In this document: positions 7,686 to 16,028 of the stretch, piece by piece
Position numbering within the stretch: position 1 is the first letter of the stretch
Layout of the letters: every line of letters begins with the position of its first letter
From: Ruminococcus sp. YE71
GTDB lineage: Bacteria > Bacillota > Clostridia > Oscillospirales > Ruminococcaceae
Direction: 5' to 3'
DNA: 64,000 nt
Assembly (NCBI RefSeq): GCF_900119155.1
Contig: NZ_FPIR01000014.1
Location: 57,733 to 121,732 of the forward strand
Program-made: the position numbers and the translations under genes
The notes under the pieces: model-generated
Databases searched by the model: none
The model's input: only the letters and a program-made list of their open reading frames with translations
Told to the model about the DNA's origin: nothing

Positions 7686-10448
7686 ATGAGCACTGGAAAC
7701 AGGACAAAGAAGAACAAAAAGAAAAACATTCAGAAGACCATTAATACACAGACAGAAGTTTATTCTGTCGATGAAGTATTATCCATGATGGATGAAACCA
7801 GTCAACTGTTAGCACAGGAGAATTATTCGCGGTTGGCTTCCATGGGACCTTCAGCCGGAGAAAGCGGTGCTTTAGTTAATTCTGTGGAATTTTGGGACTG
7901 GATGAACCGAAATTATGCAAAAAGCGGTCATTTTGCTTCATCTGACGCAATGCAAGCGTATATGTCTGGAACTGCTGGACAGCAAAACTGGGCAAAGAAG
8001 GTTGTTCAAGGAAAAGGCTATGAATGGGATTGGATGTCTGCTCAACGGAGATCATTTAAAAACCTTTTCAAAACATTTGATGCCGGTGATGTGGCAAACC
8101 GCCCAGGAAGTGACATAACAGCACATGACATTTTATCTGGGACAGATACAGAATATCAGCTAAAGGCTTATACAAGCAAAAACACTCCGCATTTAAAAAA
8201 TACCCCTAAAGATATGGCGGTTGTTACTAACGCAGAAAAAGTTGAGCAGGTGTCAAAACTTGGATATGATGAGGTTATTTCATTTGGGAATAATGATTCG
8301 ATACAAGCTGCTCGTGATTCACGCTTGGAGAAAATGACATCTGGTGAAGCAAGTCCTAATTATACAGTTAAGAATGTTGGAATCACTGTAGCAAAATCAG
8401 GGATTCTTGGATTTGTTGTAAATGCTGGAGTAGAGACTATTGTTTCGTACAGAAAGTTTAAAGAAGGAAAAATCAGTGGTCAACAGTATCTAAAAGAAAT
8501 CATGAAAAGTGGTGGAAATTCCGGAATTAATGCAGTTTTTTCGTCTGGCATAATGATTCCTGTTTCCGCTGCTATTACTAAAGCTGGGATTTCAAGTCTT
8601 GTAACATTTCCTGTTTCTTTTGTGGTCACTGCTGCAGTGGATAAGATAGTCGCACCAGCATTTGCACGTGGTGACTATCTTAAGATACTACACGAAGCAA
8701 CTTATTATCGTGATTTAACAGAATTCTGTGGTTCTCTTGCTCATAAAATGGATGTTGCAACAGATCAATATAGCCTTTTTATAAAAGGATTCATTGCACA
8801 GCAGCAGGAAATAAATGAATTGGCTAAAGGTGTTATTACAGAACAGGCACTAAAAGATTTTGAATACTATGCTTCTCTACCTATGGATGAGGCAGATTCT
8901 GTGCTGGCAGGAATGGTTGAATTGATGAAAGATACCGATTCAAAGTTCAGCATTCTTCAGAGCCAGAACTGGTTTCAGAGAATGATAAAAACGGTTACAG
9001 GTATCAATAAAGCAACAAAAGAGGATTTAAAACGTAACCATGAAAAATTGGGGGTTTATGTATCAAAAGCCGTAGGCATCCTTTACGAACGTCATTGTGT
9101 TAGTGAAAAAATTGTATTAATGTATGGAGAAGAGATTCTGGCACTCAACAAGGGTTACATCTCACTAAGCGCAAGATTTGATACGCTTGAATCGAGAGTA
9201 GATGCTATTACTAATGCGTTGATTTATAGAACACCGTCTTCTCCGCAGACCATATCTGTAAAGCAGATTATAGACGAAGAATCTCAACAAACATATGCTG
9301 AAGCTGAAAGATTATTTGTGAAAGGCAAGCTTATAGATGCCTTTCCGCTATTCAAAAAAGCAGCCGACAATAACTGCGCGAGGGCATACTACTATCTTGG
9401 AGAATACTATGCCGAAGGGTATGGTCATATTGTAAACAATAGGACAGAAGCTCTTGAAAATTGGCGAAAAGGTATGTCACTTGGAGATGTTCTTTCTACT
9501 TATCAATATGGACTCTTAAAGTATGATGGGAACGATACTTTATACAATAAATGGATGAAGGAACATATCCATTCTGTTCTCCAATTAGTTAAAGAAAATG
9601 ATTCTGCCGCATTAGTTGTATTTGGGTGGCACATTTTATTAAAGAACCCTAATGACATTGATACATTAGTTGATTCTCTTGGGTATTTTAAAAAAGCTGC
9701 TGATAAAGGCTATTGGCCTGGTGCCAAAATGTTTTATCAATTTACGGAGGACTTAAGGAGAACAGGGACAAATCTTCATGACTATACGATGCTTATAAAA
9801 GATGTGGAATGCTATGAAACGCATAATTTGATCGGCTTAGCTGAACTTCTTTATACAAATGATTATATAGATAGCGTAAGACATTTTCAAAAATCTTTAT
9901 GGCTTAGAGATGATGTGGTTGAAGCAGCAGGATACCTTGCCTTTATTTTAAATACAGGACTTGTCCCTGATTCTTTGGCAGATGGCATTTCAAAGGATAG
10001 TATTCCTATGTATTTTAATGCTGGATTGAAATCGGATAATGCATTCATGCACTATCAATTTGGTGCGTTGTATTATAACGGCATAGGAGAAAAAAGTTAT
10101 GGTAAAGATTTGAGAAAAGCTTATAAGTGCTTCGAAAGAAGTTATGCCATTCTTCCGCAAGGGTTTGTAGCTGGTCAGTTAGGTTATATGCTCTTGACAG
10201 GCGAGGGTGTCGAAGAAAATGAAAAGAAGGCTATTAAATACTTAATTGAGGGAGATAGACTTGGTGATCTTAATGCTACGATGATCCTGTCTCAATGTTA
10301 TGAAAATGGCTATGGTGTAGAAAAAAACATACAAAAGAGTATACTTCTTTCAGAAAAAGGGAAGCAATTATCTGCTCCAGATGCAAGCTCCATACTCAAA
10401 TCGTATATCGACCACGGAATTACAAAGCACAGAGAAATGGGGAGTTAA
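7686..10448 (+). CDS. Cargo protein 1: unknown N-terminus, hydrophobic middle, Sel1-like repeats
   Basis: A 920-residue protein of unknown function. A Lys-rich start is followed by an unassigned domain (about 60-220) with GSDITAHD (141-148) and EYQLKAY (156-162). These D and ExQxK elements recall PD-(D/E)XK-like nuclease cores, but this is only a suggestion. Two Gly/Ala-rich hydrophobic stretches (about 228-250 and 280-325) could insert in a membrane. Residues about 545-900 hold Sel1/TPR-like repeats (ARAYYYLGEYYAEGYG; FMHYQFGALYYNGIG; ATMILSQCYENGYG). The second cargo gene starts 2 bp after the stop, so the two are tightly coupled. The region is AT-rich compared with its neighbours. Confidence 0.8.
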   Translation: MSTGNRTKKNKKKNIQKTINTQTEVYSVDEVLSMMDETSQLLAQENYSRLASMGPSAGESGALVNSVEFWDWMNRNYAKSGHFASSDAMQAYMSGTAGQQNWAKKVVQGKGYEWDWMSAQRRSFKNLFKTFDAGDVANRPGSDITAHDILSGTDTEYQLKAYTSKNTPHLKNTPKDMAVVTNAEKVEQVSKLGYDEVISFGNNDSIQAARDSRLEKMTSGEASPNYTVKNVGITVAKSGILGFVVNAGVETIVSYRKFKEGKISGQQYLKEIMKSGGNSGINAVFSSGIMIPVSAAITKAGISSLVTFPVSFVVTAAVDKIVAPAFARGDYLKILHEATYYRDLTEFCGSLAHKMDVATDQYSLFIKGFIAQQQEINELAKGVITEQALKDFEYYASLPMDEADSVLAGMVELMKDTDSKFSILQSQNWFQRMIKTVTGINKATKEDLKRNHEKLGVYVSKAVGILYERHCVSEKIVLMYGEEILALNKGYISLSARFDTLESRVDAITNALIYRTPSSPQTISVKQIIDEESQQTYAEAERLFVKGKLIDAFPLFKKAADNNCARAYYYLGEYYAEGYGHIVNNRTEALENWRKGMSLGDVLSTYQYGLLKYDGNDTLYNKWMKEHIHSVLQLVKENDSAALVVFGWHILLKNPNDIDTLVDSLGYFKKAADKGYWPGAKMFYQFTEDLRRTGTNLHDYTMLIKDVECYETHNLIGLAELLYTNDYIDSVRHFQKSLWLRDDVVEAAGYLAFILNTGLVPDSLADGISKDSIPMYFNAGLKSDNAFMHYQFGALYYNGIGEKSYGKDLRKAYKCFERSYAILPQGFVAGQLGYMLLTGEGVEENEKKAIKYLIEGDRLGDLNATMILSQCYENGYGVEKNIQKSILLSEKGKQLSAPDASSILKSYIDHGITKHREMGS

Positions 10449-10450
10449 AT

Positions 10451-11881
10451 ATGCTGTTGTTTTCGACTGTCCTCAATATCAACGAATCTATGAGTAAAGA
10501 CGATTTTATTCGTCTTGCCATTGAATGGAATCAAGGTAGTCCTCATAAAGAAAATGTCATCTCGGGCATTGTTTGGAATGGAGAAAGAAATATTCGATAC
10601 GGGGATGATTCCTTATGGCTTGCCATAGAAGAATACCGCAATCAGAATATTATTGCAGTTCGTTACGAGAAAATCGAATCTGACGGTGTTATTTGGGATA
10701 CAGATTATGTCATGAACTTTAATGACATGAAAATGTCTGTTCGATTGGATAGAAGTTATCTTGAATCAGCACTGACCGTCGAATCCGGTTTTTCAACACC
10801 GCACTTTATTTCACTCTTAGTAGAAAAGGGATATATAAAGGACGATAATAATTTGCCTGTGTCAAATCGCCCTGTTATCATTGATAAAGATAATATGGAC
10901 ATAATTGTTGATGTCATTAACGGTGTCAGTCATTATCGGTTGCCTGTTGTCTATATTTCCAAAACACTCTTTGGAGAGGATCCGGTGAATGTGAAATGGA
11001 TTGCCAGCCGGCTCAAAGGTGTTGCTCACGTTCTTGTTCAAAAGGAAAACTGTCTAAACAGTCGATTAAGACGTGAATGTGATGATAAGAATGAATACTA
11101 TGGTGCAATCGGCATCTATTATCCTAATCACGCAGCTGGACATAAAAAGTTTCTCTATCGTGCCTATGAGGGTAGTGATGATATTTTGATGGAGAAGGTT
11201 ATACGGAGCGTGATACAGTATTGCAATTCTCAAATGGTAGATACGCTATACACTTGGACAGGGGTAAGTAATGCATTATTACGCGATAGATATAGTAGTC
11301 AAAAAGAGGAACGTCTTGCTGCAGAGCTGGAGAAAGCAAAAGCTCTTAATGATGCAGATGAATTAATTGCATATTTCGATGACGATATTAAAAAGCTTCA
11401 GCAACAGGTGGAACAACTAACAAAAGCAAATGATGCCTTATCCTATGAAAATCAAGGGCTAAAAGCGAAGCTTGACTCGACAGAAGATGTTGCAGTAATC
11501 TATCTCGGCATCGAGGATGAGTTTTTTCCGGGAGAAATCAAAGAGATGATTATGGATGCTGTTGCTGAAAAGCTGAAAAACACAGCTCCCAAAACGAGAA
11601 GGCATGATGTACTATCGGATATCATTCAAAAGAACGGGTTTGATGGAGTAGCCGAAAAGCGCGCAAACTCGGTAAAGATTCTCCTTAAAGACTATAGGAC
11701 GATGAGTGGATCTTTGCGTCAAGCACTAATGGATCTGGGTTTTACGATTACTGAAGACGGGAAACACTACCGGCTTACATACTATGGAGATGGCAGATAC
11801 AAGACTACTGTTTCTAAAACCGCAAGTGACCACCGTGAAGGAAAAAATATCGCTTCAACTATCATAAAAAATATGTTTTAA
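10451..11881 (+). CDS. Cargo protein 2: unknown N-terminus, coiled coil, HicA-like C-terminus
   Basis: A 476-residue protein whose start follows the stop of cargo gene 1 by 2 bp, with GGGGAG upstream. The N-terminal 270 residues are an alpha/beta domain I do not recognise (RLPVVYISKTLF, RLKGVAHVLVQKE). Residues about 280-345 form a coiled coil. The C-terminus (about 420-476: LRQALMDLGFTITEDGKHYR, then SDHREGKN) resembles a HicA-like double-stranded-RNA-binding fold, by inference from its GF..dGkHy..l pattern. With its partner it makes a self-contained two-gene module in a cargo slot, as defence or toxin modules commonly do. Confidence 0.75.
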   Translation: MLLFSTVLNINESMSKDDFIRLAIEWNQGSPHKENVISGIVWNGERNIRYGDDSLWLAIEEYRNQNIIAVRYEKIESDGVIWDTDYVMNFNDMKMSVRLDRSYLESALTVESGFSTPHFISLLVEKGYIKDDNNLPVSNRPVIIDKDNMDIIVDVINGVSHYRLPVVYISKTLFGEDPVNVKWIASRLKGVAHVLVQKENCLNSRLRRECDDKNEYYGAIGIYYPNHAAGHKKFLYRAYEGSDDILMEKVIRSVIQYCNSQMVDTLYTWTGVSNALLRDRYSSQKEERLAAELEKAKALNDADELIAYFDDDIKKLQQQVEQLTKANDALSYENQGLKAKLDSTEDVAVIYLGIEDEFFPGEIKEMIMDAVAEKLKNTAPKTRRHDVLSDIIQKNGFDGVAEKRANSVKILLKDYRTMSGSLRQALMDLGFTITEDGKHYRLTYYGDGRYKTTVSKTASDHREGKNIASTIIKNMF

Positions 11882-12016
11882 GATTGAGTCGAGTGGCTCA
11901 GTGCATAACGCCTACCCACACAATCTAAAGAAATATATATGTATGGCGAACTAGGTCAAGTAATTGTTGATATACAACAACGGCTGCACCCAAAGGCACC
12001 GCCGTTGTAAATCCTA

Positions 12017-12433
12017 TCAAATATAAACCATACGCTCAAACATCGCTTCTCTCGCCATATAGACAAAGCAATTCTCCAAACCGAGCATCTTCTCAGCATC
12101 ACCGCTGAGAACAGCCTCGTGATAGCAGCTGTCGGTCTGTTTCCAAAGCTCCACCTGAAGGGAGATAGCATCGCTGACTTTCCGTTCCATATCATCAAGA
12201 TACTGAATAATCTTGCCCTCGTTGACGAGCCTGCGAAGTCTGTCGGGACAATGGCTGTCAGAGAAATGAAGATGATACCTGATGAAGTCGGTGTGATAGG
12301 TCTTAATCTTCTCGGTCTGCGTATCGGCATTGAAGTAGGTAACGGTCATGGTGTTGGTGTCCAGTTTCCACAGTGGAACGTATTTCTTTTTCAGTGGATT
12401 GTAAGCGGTCTGTTCGCTCTTATATCTGCTCAT
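12017..12433 (-). CDS. TnpV-like / conserved mobile-element protein, second copy
   Basis: A 138-residue paralogue of the protein at 342, sharing most of the sequence (SRYKS, AYNPLKKK, YHTDFIRYHLHFSDS, PDRLRRLVNEGKI, LGLENCF). The start at 12433 follows GGAGGTAATACC; the longer open frame upstream has no ribosome site. It lies convergent to the cargo genes and about 240 bp from the right att core. It is AT-poor relative to the cargo. Confidence 0.65.
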   Translation of the reverse strand: MSRYKSEQTAYNPLKKKYVPLWKLDTNTMTVTYFNADTQTEKIKTYHTDFIRYHLHFSDSHCPDRLRRLVNEGKIIQYLDDMERKVSDAISLQVELWKQTDSCYHEAVLSGDAEKMLGLENCFVYMAREAMFERMVYI

Positions 12434-12670
12434 GGTATTACCTCCGTTATGCTTTATCATGATTGGATTCACGGTGTTCAAAAATGTATTCCGTGATTTG
12501 AAATGATAATAACAGGAGTATGCACATAACGTTGTCCTTTGTTTGTCCTTTACACGTTCCAAAAAGTTACGATAAAGGACAGGATTATAAAACACGTTAA
12601 AACTAAAAAACGCCGTAAATACGGGCTATTTCCCATATCACGGCAGGTTAGAAAATCTGAAAAATTTAAT

Positions 12671-12690
12671 TCAATTCCCGTACGGGTCAC
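12671..12690 (+). repeat. att core, right end of the element and start of the next
   Basis: Exact copy of the 20-bp core at 1224. As there, it is followed by a plus-strand terminator and then by a leftward integrase gene, so it also marks the beginning of a second, decayed element. Confidence 0.75.
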
Positions 12691-12703
12691 CACTTTTTAA
12701 GGC

Positions 12704-12741
12704 TCTGAAATGACGTAAATACGTCGTTTCGGAGTTTTTTA
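12704..12741 (+). terminator. Terminator beside the second att core
   Basis: An imperfect stem CTCTGAAATGACGTA / TACGTCGTTTCGGAG is followed by TTTTTT. It is homologous in place and sequence to the hairpin at 1256. Confidence 0.7.
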
Positions 12742-12899
12742 TTTTTCTCCTCTGCCCGATTTGAGAAGAATTTGGGAAGAACACGTTTTTATCCCATGAT
12801 TTTAAGCCCGTAAAACGGCGTATTTGCGGTGGTTGCAGGGGTTGTATACAACAGACGAAATTTGCAAATCTTCAACTCCACGCTCATCTATGGTGTTGA

Positions 12900-13697
12900 C
12901 TATCTCGCATTTATTTCTTTCATCTCACAATAATTGTCATGATTGCAACGGTTAGTATAATTCATCACAGGCACAATCTGTTGAGGAACTTTTACTGTGT
13001 ACTTTGCCGCCTGCACAACATGAATAACCCCAGTGTCAAGCTCAATGTTCTTCCACTCCAGTCCGAGTATCTCACCCTTTCGCATTCCTGTTGACATAGC
13101 GATGTAGCAGAACAGCTTGTACTTGGTCTCTGGCGGGTGCTTGTCCATTGTCTCCATCAGCTGCAACATTTCCTCATCGGTGTAGAACTTCGACTCTTTC
13201 TTACGAGACTTAGGGAATGCAATATCTCGGCAAGGGTTCTCAACATTCATGCCTGTACTGATTGCATAGGCAAATACCTTAGAAATGAAACTAACGTTGT
13301 TGCGAATTGTCTTTATAGACAAAGGCTTGCCCGACTTAGTATTCGTATCCTTTGCCAGACGGTTGACAAAGTTCTGAATAGTAAAACGAGTGAACTCATT
13401 CATGCGGATATGACCAATCTGTGGCAGCGTCCTCGAAAGCATACTCTTGTAATCGTCCTTCCGAGGGTTGTTCACAAAGTAATCCTGCTCTAAAAAGTCA
13501 GTGAATGTTATGCTGGCGTTCTTACAACCGCCCTTGCACTCGTTCTCAAATTTTCTCTCTTCCTCTTCCAGAAAACGGTCTCTCTCTCGCTTGGTCAAGC
13601 CATCTGGTATGTGAACCGTTTTGCTGAAATACTTCCTAGTGCCTCTTTTTGACACCCTGATTTGCGCTGTGCGCTTGTCTCTTATGACAATGCTCAT
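12900..13697 (-). pseudogene. Tyrosine integrase truncated before the catalytic HxxR/H/Y
   Basis: A 265-residue remnant of a different integrase lineage from the one at 1331. The core-binding domain and the first catalytic Arg (STGMRKGEILGLEW) are intact. The sequence then diverges into an unrelated tail (PQQIVPVMNY...), so HxxR, the second His and the Tyr are absent. It cannot be an active recombinase. It belongs to an int-xis-resolvase set reading leftward, and the matching C-terminal half of a related integrase survives at 22677-23375. Confidence 0.8.
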
Positions 13698-13700
13698 AGG

Positions 13701-13934
13701 TCACCAGGGGGCGTTGAGGTAATCACGCACCGACTCAAGGTTGATTAGGTATTTACCATGCTTGCCGTTGCCGCTGCGCATAGCTATGATCTTCCCTTGC
13801 TTAATAAGGTTGCGAATGGTAAACTCTCGCAAGTTGGTAAGCTCTTCAACCTCTTGTATCGTCGCCACCACTGGCAAAGACACACCTTTATGCTCGCTCT
13901 TGCTGCGTACAGTATCAATACTTTTATCCATCAT
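13701..13934 (-). CDS. Excisionase-like helix-turn-helix protein
   Basis: A 77-residue protein starting MMDKSID with GGAG 6 bases upstream. The helix-turn-helix (TIQEVEELTNLREFTIRNLI, then GKYLINLESVRDYL) is of the excisionase/MerR type. It lies 3 bp upstream of the truncated integrase, and its first codons overlap the end of the resolvase gene by 11 bp, showing translational coupling. It may be intact, but its partner integrase is dead. Confidence 0.75.
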   Translation of the reverse strand: MMDKSIDTVRSKSEHKGVSLPVVATIQEVEELTNLREFTIRNLIKQGKIIAMRSGNGKHGKYLINLESVRDYLNAPW

Positions 13935-14544
13935 CGTAACTCCTTTCGTGATCAGCTGCCTCTTTCGCAAGGCGATAGAACGTTGTTTTTTTCAACTTGG
14001 TTCTATGCATTGCTTCGACAGCGGTTATATCTCCGTTCTTCCAACTGGAATACACAGGCTCCCAATTCTTAGGTCTCTTAATCAGCTTTCGACCAAACTG
14101 AACCCCCTTGCTCTTTGCAGCACTAATACCCTCTGCCTGACGCTTTCGTATCTTCAAACGTTCTGCCTCAGCAATACTGCCGAGCACCTCGATTAAAATT
14201 GTGGAAACCATGTCTAAAACCCACTTGTTCCCATCTTCGATTGTCAAGCAGGTGGTGGGTATGTCAAGGATAATCACCCGTATACCGTGTTGCTTGTAAT
14301 ATTCCAACTCTGTACGAATATCACTCTTGTTTCTTGACAGTCTATCAAGTTCCTTAACCACAAGGGTATCACCCTCTCTCAGAACATCATTCCGTAGGCG
14401 TTGGTAGTTAGTGCGATCAAGGCTTTTTCCTGACTCCTTGTCAATATAGATGTTGTCTGGCGGCACACCAAACGAAATCAACGCATCGACTTGCCTGTCC
14501 TCATTCTGCTGGCGAGAAGAAACTCGCCCGTATCCGAACATCAT
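13924..14544 (-). CDS. Serine recombinase (resolvase/invertase family)
   Basis: A 206-residue resolvase-type recombinase. The N-terminal catalytic domain opens MFGYGRVSSRQQNEDRQ with the nucleophilic Ser in RVSS. It also has the LDRLSRNKSDIRTEL motif with its catalytic arginines and a long E helix (LIEVLGSIAEAERLKIRKRQ). A short C-terminal helix-turn-helix ends the protein. The start at 14544 has GGAG upstream, and Met 2 is a possible alternative. It reads into the excisionase gene with an 11-bp overlap. A fragment of a related gene is fused into the chimera at 22677-23690. Confidence 0.85.
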   Translation of the reverse strand: MMFGYGRVSSRQQNEDRQVDALISFGVPPDNIYIDKESGKSLDRTNYQRLRNDVLREGDTLVVKELDRLSRNKSDIRTELEYYKQHGIRVIILDIPTTCLTIEDGNKWVLDMVSTILIEVLGSIAEAERLKIRKRQAEGISAAKSKGVQFGRKLIKRPKNWEPVYSSWKNGDITAVEAMHRTKLKKTTFYRLAKEAADHERSYDDG

Positions 14545-14676
14545 AAATGTATCATCTCCTATCAACCGTTCGTAAAATCCCTTGCGCACTCTGAACGTTC
14601 GGAAATGTTAGAAAGACGGTGCTTTCCGAACGTTATATACAGAGTTCGCAAAAGTATAGTTTACCGAACAGTCATA

Positions 14677-14880
14677 TCATTGCTTGTTTACCCAATCCAG
14701 AAAATCTCTAGCGCTTACAAGCCATCTGCCACAAATCTTTCGTGAGGGGAAGCTTTTTTGTAAGAAAAGGTCTCTGGCTCCGAAATAGCTGCAGTGCAGT
14801 ATTTCTGCAACATCATTAACCGTAAAGAATACGAACCGAAAATCAGCCTCGGCATGGATAATTGGCTTGTTATCAGTCAT
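14677..14880 (-). CDS. Small helix-turn-helix protein (HTH_17 type)
   Basis: A 67-residue protein. FTVNDVAEILHCSYFGARDL followed by FPSRKICGRWLVSARDFLDW is the classic HTH_17/excisionase pattern (helix-turn-helix and a wing with basic residues). GGGGGTG precedes the ATG. It is the most upstream gene of the decayed second element's leftward set and may regulate or assist excision. Confidence 0.7.
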   Translation of the reverse strand: MTDNKPIIHAEADFRFVFFTVNDVAEILHCSYFGARDLFLQKSFPSRKICGRWLVSARDFLDWVNKQ

Positions 14881-15350
14881 GATCTTTCACCCCCTGCGTT
14901 GGTGTTACTTTCCAATTAAATACCTGTTTGCGTATGTACCCCTGCACCTTCATCATAGGCGAACGTGGGATAGCTATCATCGAGCCAAACGGTTTTCACT
15001 TCTCAATTGCAAGGCTTGACGAATGCCTTGCGTTCATTTGAGTGTAGTTTTATGTAACTATTGTTATCACCTCCGATTGATAAGGTTGGTTACTTTTGAT
15101 GGGTTAGGTACTTCATCTTCCGCAGGTCAACTTGATATTATCAAAATAGAAAGTCTCCGTCTTTCAGATATCAAGGACATTATAAAGCTGTTTTTTGCAG
15201 TAAAGAATCAAACTGTAATAATTCTTGTGAAATATGTGCAAAGGCTGCTGAGGTATTTTTGTAAAAAATATATTTGCTCGAAAAATATCTCTCCATATAT
15301 CAAAGAGGACAAAGTGGCAAAAACCTTAACGGCATTTCAGAAGATCTGTA

Positions 15351-15555
15351 GAACTCACAGAGGCACTCTTGAAATGCGGGGTGCTTATGCTAAATTTGTG
15401 AATAGAACAGCAGACAAGAACACTGCCCTCCATAAGGTATGGGATGAGAATGGCAAAAATCCAACCCTGTGAGAAAAGTTTGGAAGAACTCACAGACGTA
15501 CACTAGAAATGTAGGTTGCTGATGTTCGATCTGTGAGAGAAAAACAGACGAGAAA
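15351..15555 (+). repeat. Two diverged repeat units with alternating CTCACAG / CTGTGAG
   Basis: Units beginning GAACTCACAGA at 15351 and 15485 (134-bp period) stay alignable for about 70 bp through AGACxAGAA. CTCACAG (15354 and 15489) alternates with CTGTGAG (15467 and 15531), so several hairpins are possible. In unit 2 CTCACAGA pairs exactly with TCTGTGAG. Confidence 0.5.
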
Positions 15556-15966
15556 CAAGTCTTCTCAATAGTTAATACAAAATCGCCCTTTCAAAAAAAT
15601 GTAATAATCTTTGTCAGGCTTCAACAAATTGATGTTTACATTTCTGTCACTTGTGTCGGGCGGTTTTCAACATTGCCGAGAGCCTGAATAGTGCTGATGC
15701 TGACCTCTCTATTATTATATATAGCACAAAAATCATCGCTCTGCCGTATGTTCCATGATCAGATTATTATCTTGAAGTTTAATTGGAAATTTCATATTCG
15801 GAATTAAAACAGGACGCTGCGGCTAAAAGCTGCAACGTCCTTCGACTATTGATCCCCATATGTATTAGGCTTAATAAACTGCCTATTTTCTGTATAATTT
15901 TATTATTGCTACATTATCAACAAGTGAAGCAGGCTGAAAAGCATAGCGTTTGAAAAAAATAGCTAC

Positions 15967-16010
15967 AAAAAGCGGTATGCCGTGTGAGCACACCGCTTTT
16001 ATCGTTTTTG
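15967..16010 (-). terminator. Terminator of the giant-protein operon
   Basis: AAAAGCGGT pairs with ACCGCTTTT across 15967-16000, just beyond the stop of the gene at 16029. The stem has T-rich flanks on both strands, so it could act in either direction. Confidence 0.7.
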
Positions 16011-16028
16011 CAGATAACCAATGATGAA

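Larger units (their letters stand above)
1224..12690. mobile_element. Integrative mobilizable element between two att cores
   Basis: Identical 20-bp cores at 1224 and 12671 flank an ordered module set. It contains a tyrosine integrase, an excisionase, a MobV relaxase, a hairpin-rich putative oriT, a small protein, a DUF3987 protein, an XRE repressor, a two-gene cargo and a TnpV-like gene. There is no type IV secretion gene, so the element would be mobilizable rather than self-transmissible. The cargo is visibly more AT-rich than the flanking mobilization genes. Confidence 0.7.
12434..12899. other. Element junction region without genes
   Basis: It contains the right att core, the adjacent terminator, and a short hairpin (AACGCCGTA..TACGGGC near 12608) that also has a counterpart left of the first att core near 1165. 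No coding sequence is supported between 12434 and 12899. Confidence 0.6.
14881..16028. other. 1.1-kb region without a convincing gene
   Basis: It holds a perfect 7-bp-arm hairpin GCAAGGC..GCCTTGC (15009-15031), two diverged repeat units (15351 and 15485, described separately) and a hairpin GGACG..CGTCC at 15811-15840. It ends in the terminator at 15967. A 149-codon plus-strand frame (15023-15472) has no family resemblance, no good ribosome site and atypical composition, so I do not call it a gene. Confidence 0.6.

Noticed and set aside
11881..11930. tRNA-like or terminator-like hairpin (AGATTG..CAATCT) after the cargo genes
   Set aside because: Only a 6-bp outer stem over 46 nt, with no anticodon or T arms and no T-run, so neither a tRNA nor a convincing terminator.
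12434..12595. Upstream extension of the second TnpV-like protein to 192 residues
   Set aside because: The paralogue at 342 starts at the equivalent of MSRYKS, and GGAGG stands directly before that codon.
15023..15472. 149-codon plus-strand ORF
   Set aside because: No ribosome site, no recognisable domain, and it runs through the repeat units; its composition is unlike neighbouring genes.
15351..15540. CRISPR array
   Set aside because: Only two diverged units, no constant repeat/spacer periodicity and no cas genes anywhere in the window.
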